54,118 nucleotides of DNA from Candidatus Blautia intestinavium (GTDB lineage: Bacteria > Bacillota > Clostridia > Lachnospirales > Lachnospiraceae), in contig DXGV01000009.1 of the NCBI GenBank assembly GCA_019113745.1, forward strand, positions 1 to 54,118, read 5' to 3'. The notes under the pieces were generated by a model that searched no databases, was not told the DNA's origin, and saw only the letters and a list, made by a program, of their open reading frames with translations. The position numbers and the translations under genes were made by a program. Shown one piece after another: positions 33,738 to 40,488 of the stretch. The number at the start of each line of letters is the position of its first letter. The first letter of the stretch is position 1.

Positions 33738-33784
33738 GTCGCGGACTGATTACGGGCCGAAGTTCATACATCAGTAAATAATAT

Positions 33785-33819
33785 AAGAGCCGTGCGGAAT
33801 ATCCGCGCGGCTCTTTTGT
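33785..33819 (+). terminator. Intrinsic terminator after rny
   Basis: AAGAGCCGTGCGGA (33785-33798) pairs with TCCGCGCGGCTCTT (33802-33815), 14 bp with one G-U pair, tight loop, then T-run TTTTG. Confidence 0.92.
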
Positions 33820-33927
33820 ATCCAAAAACGCCTTCTGATCAGAAGTGGAGAGCATCCGGATGCAGCGATAATGAGGATTATGGGAATATTTTTTCTGTCA
33901 GGCCCGTACATTGTACAGGGTGAGGGT

Positions 33928-34527
33928 ATGAAAAAAAGACGGGAAATTTATAAAAGAAGAAAACTGCCGGCGGGAGGGATTTTTTTCGGAGGATTTCTTG
34001 TGGGGATTCTGCTTCCGAATATCCTTTGGAAAATGGAGTGGCGTCAGAAGACGGCGGCCTCTCTTTACCTGATCGGGGCTTTTGCAGAGAAAACAGCGTC
34101 AGGCCATGAGTATCTGGCGGAAGTACTGAAGATACGGGGAAGCCTTTATCTTCTTGCCGCCTTTTGCGGTATTTCTGTTTTTGGAGTTCCCCTGGCGGTG
34201 ACAGGAATCCTGCTTACGGGATTTCAGACAGGAATCCTGCTGGCCATGTCAGTCCTTGAATTCGGGCTTCAGGGCGGCCTGATCGGGGCAGGGCTTTTGT
34301 TTCCCCAGTACCTGATCTATCTGCCATGTATCTTTTATCTGATGAACCAGGTGTACCGGCAGTCTATGGAAATCTGGCACAGCCGCGGACTGTTTCCGGA
34401 AAAAATTTCAGAGTATGCTGTCCGGCTGTTTCTGTGCGGTATCGTATATTTTGCGGGAATTCTTCTGGAAGCTTACTGCAATCCTGTAGTGGTCGAGGTT
34501 CTCATGAAAAGCCTGAAAATTTTTTGA
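33928..34527 (+). CDS. spoIIM: Stage II sporulation protein M
   Basis: 199 residues with a basic N-terminus (MKKRREIYKRRK) and five predicted membrane segments, including IFFGGFLVGILLPNILW near the start, GILLTGFQTGILLAMSVLEFG in the middle and a C-terminal segment ending LLEAYCNPVVVE. SpoIIM is the membrane protein that recruits the SpoIID-SpoIIP wall-degrading machine for engulfment. GGTGAGG lies 3-8 nt before the ATG at 33928; the earlier ATG at 33871 has none. It lies between rny and xerD with no operon partner. Confidence 0.85.
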   Translation: MKKRREIYKRRKLPAGGIFFGGFLVGILLPNILWKMEWRQKTAASLYLIGAFAEKTASGHEYLAEVLKIRGSLYLLAAFCGISVFGVPLAVTGILLTGFQTGILLAMSVLEFGLQGGLIGAGLLFPQYLIYLPCIFYLMNQVYRQSMEIWHSRGLFPEKISEYAVRLFLCGIVYFAGILLEAYCNPVVVEVLMKSLKIF

Positions 34528-34537
34528 AAAAACCAGT

Positions 34538-34566
34538 TTGATTTTTGACGAAAAAGCTGATATGAT
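34538..34566 (+). promoter_or_regulatory. Sigma-A promoter of xerD
   Basis: TTGATT (34538-34543) and TATGAT (34561-34566), spacer 17 bp. Confidence 0.65.
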
Positions 34567-34638
34567 ACAAGTGATTTTTAGTTCATGTACGTGGAAAAAT
34601 ACAAAACAATAAGAAAAGAGTATACAGGAAGTATAGAA

Positions 34639-35523
34639 ATGAAAGAGCTTATGGAAGAGTTTATAGGATATTTGCATAGTAAAAAGAATGTTTCCTATAA
34701 TACAGAGATTTCCTATCAGCGGGATTTAAAAAAGCTGGAAGAATATTTTGAGAAGAAAAAAATAGGCAGGTGGGAGGACGTAAGTGAGACAGATATCCAA
34801 AATTATCTGAGCAAAATGAGGGAAGAAAATTTTGCGTCGGCTACGATTTCGAGAAATATTGCCACAATCCGCGCCTTCTTTCAGTACCTGCTGAGGCAGG
34901 GGATCATTGCGGAAGATCCTTCAGAGAATCTGAAGCCGCCGAAAGTGGAAAAGAAGCTTCCGCAGACTCTGACAGTCCAGGAAGTGGACCGGCTTCTGGG
35001 GATGCCGGATCAGTCTACCGCGAAGGGGCTGAGAGACAGAGCGATGCTGGAGCTCCTTTATGCAACTGGAATGCGTGTGAGCGAGCTGATCCATCTTAAG
35101 ATATCCGATCTGAATCTCCAGATGGGATATGTGATCTGCCACGACGCCAACAAGGAACGGATCATACCCATCGGCAATGTCAGCAGAGATATTCTCGCCA
35201 CATATGTGGAAAAAGTAAGAGACTTTTTCTTGAAAAATAAAAAAGAGACAGCGCTGTTTACAAACTGCCAGGGGCGTGTCATGAGCCGTCAGGGGTTCTG
35301 GAAAATTCTGAAAGGATACGCGGCTGCGGCTGGTATCCAGTGCGACATTACGCCGCATACACTGCGTCATTCTTTTGCGGTACATATGCTCCAGAACGGC
35401 GCCGATGTAAAAAGCGTTCAGGAAATGCTGGGCCATTCGGATATTTCATCCACACAGATGTATCTGGGCTTCAATGTTGTGAAGATGCGGGACGTATATA
35501 TGAAAGCGCATCCGAGAAGATAA
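34639..35523 (+). CDS. xerD: Tyrosine recombinase XerD-type
   Basis: 294 residues, the normal XerC/XerD length. The catalytic set is complete: R146 (GMRVSEL), K172, H240 and R243 (HTLRHSF), H266 (LGHSDIS) and Y275 (TQMYLG). It resolves chromosome dimers at dif. AGGAAG lies 7 nt before the ATG at 34639; an ATG at 34585 lacks a site. Position next to spoIIM resembles B. subtilis, where spoIIM and xerD (ripX) are neighbours. Confidence 0.93.
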   Translation: MKELMEEFIGYLHSKKNVSYNTEISYQRDLKKLEEYFEKKKIGRWEDVSETDIQNYLSKMREENFASATISRNIATIRAFFQYLLRQGIIAEDPSENLKPPKVEKKLPQTLTVQEVDRLLGMPDQSTAKGLRDRAMLELLYATGMRVSELIHLKISDLNLQMGYVICHDANKERIIPIGNVSRDILATYVEKVRDFFLKNKKETALFTNCQGRVMSRQGFWKILKGYAAAAGIQCDITPHTLRHSFAVHMLQNGADVKSVQEMLGHSDISSTQMYLGFNVVKMRDVYMKAHPRR

Positions 35524-35580
35524 AATCGGGAAAATAAGAATAAGAAGCATACGGCAGCGTAACGGGGAGAACGCCGCAGG

Positions 35581-35613
35581 CAAAGAATCCTGCCGGAAAA
35601 GCAGGATTCTGTT
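35581..35613. terminator. Shared hairpin between xerD and the DAHP synthase gene
   Basis: AGAATCCTGC (35584-35593) pairs with GCAGGATTCT (35601-35610) between convergent genes. A short T-run occurs on the - side (TTTG) and almost none on the + side, so it may serve mainly the - strand gene. Confidence 0.6.
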
Positions 35614-35621
35614 ATGATATG

Positions 35622-36653
35622 TCAGCACATTTCTGCGATGGTATATAAGAGCTGCTCGGACTCTTCCCAGCCGAGACAGGCGTCCGTGATGGATTTTCCG
35701 TAAATCAGATTTCCGCAGATTTTCTGATTGCCAGGTTCGATATAGCTTTCGATCATCAGCCCCTTTACAAGCCTGTGAAGCTCCGGACTTACAAGACGGC
35801 TGTGAAGCACCTCTTTTGCGATACGAACCTGCTGTTTATACTGCTTGTTAGAATTGGAATGATTTGTATCTACGATCACAGCCGGATTCAGAAGATTCTT
35901 TTCCTGATATTTTTCCAGGAGAAGCTGAAGATCTTCATAATGATAATTGGGAATCGCTTCTCCGTGTTTGTTTACCGCTCCTCTTAAAATAGTATGGGCA
36001 AGAGGGTTCCCGGTTGTTTCGACTTCCCAGCTTCTGTAAATGAACCGGTGAGAAGCCTGGGCTGCAATGACAGAATTCAGCATAACGCTGAAATCTCCGC
36101 TGGTAGGATTTTTCATTCCGGCAGGCACATCCATACCGCTGACAGTAAGACGGTGCTGCTGATCTTCCACAGAACGGGCTCCTACGGCTACATAAGAGAG
36201 AAGGTCGGAGAGATACCGGTAATTTTCCGGATAAAGCATCTCGTCGGCGCAGGTAAATCCGCTTTCCTGGATAGCGCGGATATGCATTTTCCGGATCGCC
36301 ACAAGGCCGGCCAGCATATTGGGTTTCTTTTCAGGGTCCGGCTGGTGGACCATACCTTTATATCCCTCCCCGGTAGTACGGGGTTTATTTGTGTAAACCC
36401 GCGGAATGATCAGAACTTTATCGGCAATTTTTTCCTGGACATTCCGGAGCCTGAGAAGATAGTCGCACACGGCGTCCTCATTATCCGCGGAGCATGGTCC
36501 GATGATGGCAAGGAATTTATCTGATTTTCCCGTAAAAACATCCCGGATTTCCTGATCCCGCGCTTCCTTCAGAGCTTGAATGGAAGAGTCGATGGGATAT
36601 TGGTTGCGGATCTCTTCCGGTGTCGGCAGTTTCTTAATAAATGAAAATCCCAT
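35622..36653 (-). CDS. aroF: 3-deoxy-7-phosphoheptulonate (DAHP) synthase, class I
   Basis: 343 residues of the AroF/G/H family. Motifs are AIIGPCSADNEDAV, VYTNKPRTTGEGYKG (the KPRT substrate site), GARSVEDQQHR, GMKNPTSGD and VIVDTNHSNSNK. It joins phosphoenolpyruvate and erythrose 4-phosphate, the first step to aromatic amino acids. AAGGAGG is 8 nt before the ATG at 36653; a longer frame to 36800 has no ribosome binding site and runs through the promoter. Which feedback inhibitor acts on it cannot be told. Confidence 0.95.
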   Translation of the reverse strand: MGFSFIKKLPTPEEIRNQYPIDSSIQALKEARDQEIRDVFTGKSDKFLAIIGPCSADNEDAVCDYLLRLRNVQEKIADKVLIIPRVYTNKPRTTGEGYKGMVHQPDPEKKPNMLAGLVAIRKMHIRAIQESGFTCADEMLYPENYRYLSDLLSYVAVGARSVEDQQHRLTVSGMDVPAGMKNPTSGDFSVMLNSVIAAQASHRFIYRSWEVETTGNPLAHTILRGAVNKHGEAIPNYHYEDLQLLLEKYQEKNLLNPAVIVDTNHSNSNKQYKQQVRIAKEVLHSRLVSPELHRLVKGLMIESYIEPGNQKICGNLIYGKSITDACLGWEESEQLLYTIAEMC

Positions 36654-36729
36654 ATTTTCCTCCTTACTGCCGCAGAATCCGGCAGTTTTTTCTTTTATAA
36701 AACATGTGTGGTCTGTACCATACCGGTTC

Positions 36730-36758
36730 ATTATATACGATTCTGCAGATATTGTCGA
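36730..36758 (-). promoter_or_regulatory. Promoter of the DAHP synthase gene
   Basis: On the - strand TCGACA (36758-36753) and TATAAT (36735-36730), spacer 17 bp. The leader (to 36653) contains a 6-bp stem CTGCCG/CGGCAG (36667-36685) directly before the ribosome binding site. Confidence 0.7.
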
Positions 36759-36792
36759 TAGAAAACATCCATGTTTACACAAAAAGCTCTCT

Positions 36793-38103
36793 CTACTCAC
36801 AGTGATACAGTACGAAAATATGAAGAATGCTGATCAGGATTTCGCTGAAAAGGAGCCCGTACATATATCCGCGTATTCCCATAAGTGGAACGGCGAAAAG
36901 CACAAAGGAGATCCGAAGCAGGATCCCGGAGGCGCTGTGTAAAAGACAGACGCCCGTTTTTCCAAGACCGTGAAGAATACTGGTCAGGGCGGTATTCATA
37001 TACAGAAAGGGACACATAAACGCCATGGTGCGGATATAAGTTCCGGCAGTCGGACTGTGAAAAAGAATTTTTCCCGCAAAGGGTCCCAGAAGGAGAAAGA
37101 AAAGGGCGCAGACGGTTCCGAGAAGAAGACAGCCCGTACAGGACTGCGCGGTGATCCGGCGGATCCGTTTCCGGCAGCCCAGAGCCTGCATTTGCGCGAC
37201 AGAAGGCGTCAGCATTACAGACGCGGAATTGGTCAGGGCGGAAGGAAACAGAATAAAAGGAAGGGCCATGCCGGTAAAAACGCCGTAAATACTTAACGCT
37301 TCTGAAGAACTTAATCCGGATGCCTGCAGGCGCTGGGGGATCAGCACAACTTCAATGCTTCCAAGAAGAGTAAGAAGAAGCCGGTTTAATGTAAGAGGAA
37401 CAGATGTGCAAAAGATTTCCCTGAGAATTTTCAGGGGGTTCTTGATCCTGAGAACAGAATCCCCGGTTCCGCTGAATTTTGTACCAATGATAAGAAGTCC
37501 TGCAAGAGCGGCGGCTACCTCACTGGCAAGAGCTCCTCCTGCCGCGACGGCTGCGGTAACAGGAATATTTTTCGATATGGAAACAAGATAGATCACATAG
37601 GAGGAGCATACCCGGACAAGCTGTTCCAAAAGCTGAAGAGCAGAGGGGATTTCCGCATGTTTTCCGGCAAAATAATAGCTGCTGATACATGAGTGCAGGG
37701 CGGACAGGGGAAAACTGAAAACAAGGATACGGAGAAGAGGGACGGTCTGAGGAGCCTTCAGAAGTTCTGCCGCGACGAAAGCAGAATTTTTGTATAAGAT
37801 AACGGAAGCAGCCAGAGCAAGCAAAAAAGCAGAAGCTGTTCCCACGCAGAAAACGTCTTTTGCCTCCTTATCTTTCCCCAGCGCCATTCTGGAGGCGGCA
37901 AGCCTGGAAAGCGCTGTCTGTATACCGGAGGCGGTCAGAGCCATAACAAGGTTCTGAACTGGGAGTACAAGCTGGAAAAGCCCCATGCCCTGTGCACCAA
38001 TGGAATGTGAGAGGAATATTCTATAAAAAAAGCCGATGATCCGGCTTATGATTCCTGTGCAGGTCAGAATAAAAGTTCCCCTGAAAAAGTTCTTTTTTGA
38101 CAT
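36793..38103 (-). CDS. SpoVB-like polysaccharide/lipid flippase
   Basis: 436 residues with about 12-14 membrane segments. The start KNFFRGTFILTCTGIISRII and GFFYRIFLSHSIGAQGMGL are typical of the SpoVB/MurJ-like branch of the MOP flippase superfamily. SpoVB is required for spore cortex; relatives move lipid-linked cell-wall precursors. Because vegetative homologues exist, the spore role is inferred. The ATG at 38103 has AGGA 7 nt upstream; another at 38139 (12 residues longer) has AAGG and is possible. It is divergent from the Fe-S regulator gene. Confidence 0.85.
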   Translation of the reverse strand: MSKKNFFRGTFILTCTGIISRIIGFFYRIFLSHSIGAQGMGLFQLVLPVQNLVMALTASGIQTALSRLAASRMALGKDKEAKDVFCVGTASAFLLALAASVILYKNSAFVAAELLKAPQTVPLLRILVFSFPLSALHSCISSYYFAGKHAEIPSALQLLEQLVRVCSSYVIYLVSISKNIPVTAAVAAGGALASEVAAALAGLLIIGTKFSGTGDSVLRIKNPLKILREIFCTSVPLTLNRLLLTLLGSIEVVLIPQRLQASGLSSSEALSIYGVFTGMALPFILFPSALTNSASVMLTPSVAQMQALGCRKRIRRITAQSCTGCLLLGTVCALFFLLLGPFAGKILFHSPTAGTYIRTMAFMCPFLYMNTALTSILHGLGKTGVCLLHSASGILLRISFVLFAVPLMGIRGYMYGLLFSEILISILHIFVLYHCE

Positions 38104-38148
38104 TTTGACATCCTGTGGTTTTTTTGTAAATATATGCATAAAATTACC

Positions 38149-38177
38149 TTGACAGAACGGCGAGTATCTGTTAAAGT
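38149..38177 (+). promoter_or_regulatory. Sigma-A promoter of the Fe-S operon
   Basis: TTGACA (38149-38154) and TAAAGT (38172-38177), spacer 17 bp. Confidence 0.75.
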
Positions 38178-38186
38178 AATCACATC

Positions 38187-38211
38187 AAATCCGACAAAAA
38201 TACTCGGAATT
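38187..38211 (+). promoter_or_regulatory. Candidate Rrf2/IscR operator
   Basis: Inverted-repeat-like element CCGAC (38191-38195) and its partner ACTCGGA (about 38202-38208), flanked by AAAT and ATT, around an A/T centre. It lies just downstream of the -10 and 15 nt before the Rrf2 gene, a typical autoregulatory place. It resembles Rrf2-type sites in Firmicutes; the exact consensus is not checked. Confidence 0.6.
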
Positions 38212-38225
38212 AGAGGGGTGAGTAG

Positions 38226-38690
38226 ATGAAGCTATCAACGAGAGCAAGATATGGTCTTCGGGCTCTGATCGATCTGGGACTGTACAGTGAGACAGATGCA
38301 GTCTCTATTCAGAGTATTGCGGGCAGACAGAATATTTCCGTCAGTTATCTGGAACAATTAATGGGAAAGCTGAAACGGGCGGGGCTGGTGGAGAGTACCA
38401 GAGGCGCCTGCGGCGGGTACCGGCTTGGACGGCCGGCGGAAGAAATTTCTGTAGGAGATATCCTGCGCGTCCTGGAGGGGAGCCTGGAAGCGGCTCAGTG
38501 TCCGGGAACTGCCGAAGAGCAGAGCTGTGAGACTCAGGATATCTGCGTGGCGAAGTATGTATGGAAGAGAATTAACGACAGCATCAACCAGGCGGTAGAT
38601 ACCCTGATGCTGAGTCAGTTGATAGAAGAAAGCCGGAAAAAACGGAAAGAAAGAAATAATTGCTGTAAAAGCAGGGAGGACAAAGAATAA
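38226..38690 (+). CDS. iscR: Rrf2-family Fe-S cluster regulator (IscR-like)
   Basis: 154 residues. An N-terminal winged helix (STRARYGLRALIDLGLY, QNISVSYLEQLMGKLKRAGL, GGYRLGRP) is followed by three cysteines C92, C101 and C107, the cluster-binding triad of IscR-type regulators. It probably senses Fe-S supply and represses its own operon. A candidate operator lies upstream, and the cysteine desulfurase gene starts 1 nt after the stop, with iscU further on. The C-terminus is basic. Confidence 0.92.
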   Translation: MKLSTRARYGLRALIDLGLYSETDAVSIQSIAGRQNISVSYLEQLMGKLKRAGLVESTRGACGGYRLGRPAEEISVGDILRVLEGSLEAAQCPGTAEEQSCETQDICVAKYVWKRINDSINQAVDTLMLSQLIEESRKKRKERNNCCKSREDKE

Positions 38691-38691
38691 A

Positions 38692-39891
38692 ATGAAAAAA
38701 ATGATATATCTGGATAATGCGGCTACAACAAAAACAGCTCCCGAGGTTGTTGAGGCAATGCTGCCTTACTTTTCAGAATTTTATGGAAATCCGTCCAGTA
38801 TCTATGATCTGGCGGGGCAGAGCAAAGAGGCGGTAACGAAAGCCAGAGAGCAGATCGCAGGAGTACTTAAGGCAAAAAAAGAAGAGATTTATTTTACAGG
38901 AAGCGGCACGGAGGCGGACAACTGGGCTTTGAAGGCTGCCTTTGAAGCGTATAAAAATAAAGGAAACCATATTATTACCACAAAAATCGAGCATCACGCG
39001 ATTCTTCACACCTGTGACTATCTGGAAAAGGAGAGAGGGGCAAAGATCACCTATCTGGATGTAGACGAAAACGGTATTATCCGGCTGGAGGATCTGGAAA
39101 AAGCTATCACGCCGGAGACGATTCTGATCTCCATAATGTTTGCAAATAATGAGATCGGCTCCGTACAGCCGGTTAAAGAGATTGGACTGATCGCTAAAGA
39201 ACACGGCATCCTGTTCCACACAGACGCGGTGCAGGCGTTCTGCCAGCTTCCCATTGATGTGGATGAATGCAATATCGATATGCTCAGCTCCAGCGCTCAT
39301 AAGATCAACGGCCCGAAAGGAGTAGGATTCCTTTATATCCGTAAAGGAGTGAAGATCCGTTCCTTCATACACGGCGGAGCCCAGGAGCGGAAACGCCGGG
39401 CGGGAACCGAGAACGTTCCGGGGATCGTAGGCTACGGCGCCGCGGCGAAGCGCGCTGCGGAAACAATGGAAGAGCGGACCGCAAAAGAGAGAGAGTTGAG
39501 AGACTATCTCATCAAACGGATCACAGAAGAAATTCCTTATGTAAAATTAAACGGAGATCCGGTGAAGAGACTTCCGAACAATGTCAACGTCAGCTTCCGT
39601 TTTGTAGAAGGGGAATCGCTTCTCCTGATGCTGGACGGCTGCGGGATCTGCGCATCCAGCGGTTCAGCCTGTACGTCAGGATCCCTGGATCCTTCCCATG
39701 TGCTTCTTGCCATCGGACTTCCCCATGAGATTGCCCATGGCTCTCTGAGACTGACGCTCAGCGAGGAGACAACAAGAGAAGACCTGGATTATACGGTGGA
39801 GAATCTGAAGGAGATTGTGCAGAATCTGAGGAATATGTCTCCGCTATATGAGGATTTTCTCAAACACAACGGCGCGGAGGGGAAAAATTAA
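38692..39891 (+). CDS. iscS: Cysteine desulfurase (IscS/NifS)
   Basis: 399 residues. The PLP lysine is K204 in SSSAHKINGPKG, and the sulfur-carrying catalytic cysteine is C327 in SSGSACTSG. The N-terminal IYLDNAATTK and the TTKIEHHAI motif are intact. It takes sulfur from cysteine and passes it to IscU. The short ACTSGSLDPSHV loop puts it in the class I (NifS/IscS) group. A 113-nt gap with no recognised element separates it from iscU. Confidence 0.96.
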   Translation: MKKMIYLDNAATTKTAPEVVEAMLPYFSEFYGNPSSIYDLAGQSKEAVTKAREQIAGVLKAKKEEIYFTGSGTEADNWALKAAFEAYKNKGNHIITTKIEHHAILHTCDYLEKERGAKITYLDVDENGIIRLEDLEKAITPETILISIMFANNEIGSVQPVKEIGLIAKEHGILFHTDAVQAFCQLPIDVDECNIDMLSSSAHKINGPKGVGFLYIRKGVKIRSFIHGGAQERKRRAGTENVPGIVGYGAAAKRAAETMEERTAKERELRDYLIKRITEEIPYVKLNGDPVKRLPNNVNVSFRFVEGESLLLMLDGCGICASSGSACTSGSLDPSHVLLAIGLPHEIAHGSLRLTLSEETTREDLDYTVENLKEIVQNLRNMSPLYEDFLKHNGAEGKN

Positions 39892-40004
39892 GAGACTCCG
39901 TTTCATATTCCGAAGCGTCAGGACGAATGAAATCGTTTATAAATACAGACGAATAAAAAATCACACATATACAAATATCATAATCACAAATCAGGAGGAA
40001 ACAC

Positions 40005-40451
40005 ATGTACAGTGAAAAAGTAATGGATCATTTTCAGCATCCGAGAAACGTAGGAGAAATTGAGAACGCCAGCGGCGTGGGAACAGTAGGAAACGCAAAG
40101 TGCGGCGATATTATGAGAATCTTTCTTGACATCGACGATGAGACGCATATTATCAAAGACTGCAAATTTAAGACCTTTGGCTGCGGAGCAGCCGTAGCTA
40201 CCAGTAGCATGGCTACGGAGATGGTTATGGGAAAAACTATTGAAGAAGCCATGAAGGTGACGAACAAAGCGGTTATGGAGGCCCTTGACGGGCTTCCGCC
40301 GGTAAAGGTACACTGCTCTCTTCTGGCAGAGGAGGCGATCCACGCCGCCCTCTGGGATTATGCAGAGAAGCATCACATTGTGATCGAGGGCCTGTCAAAA
40401 CCGAAATCAGATATTCACGAAGGAGAAGAGGATACAGAAGAAGATTACTAA
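40005..40451 (+). CDS. iscU: Fe-S cluster scaffold protein IscU/NifU-like
   Basis: 148 residues. The three cluster cysteines are C33 (KCGD, with D35), C60 (FGCGA) and C104 (VHCSLLAEEAI). It assembles [2Fe-2S] and passes it on. The C-terminal HEGEEDTEEDY tail is acidic and about 20 residues longer than the minimal scaffold. AGGAGG lies about 8 nt before the ATG. With iscR and iscS it forms the minimal Clostridia isc operon. Confidence 0.95.
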   Translation: MYSEKVMDHFQHPRNVGEIENASGVGTVGNAKCGDIMRIFLDIDDETHIIKDCKFKTFGCGAAVATSSMATEMVMGKTIEEAMKVTNKAVMEALDGLPPVKVHCSLLAEEAIHAALWDYAEKHHIVIEGLSKPKSDIHEGEEDTEEDY

Positions 40452-40488
40452 AAAGAGGAATTTAATACAGACTTCTTTTGGGAAAGAA

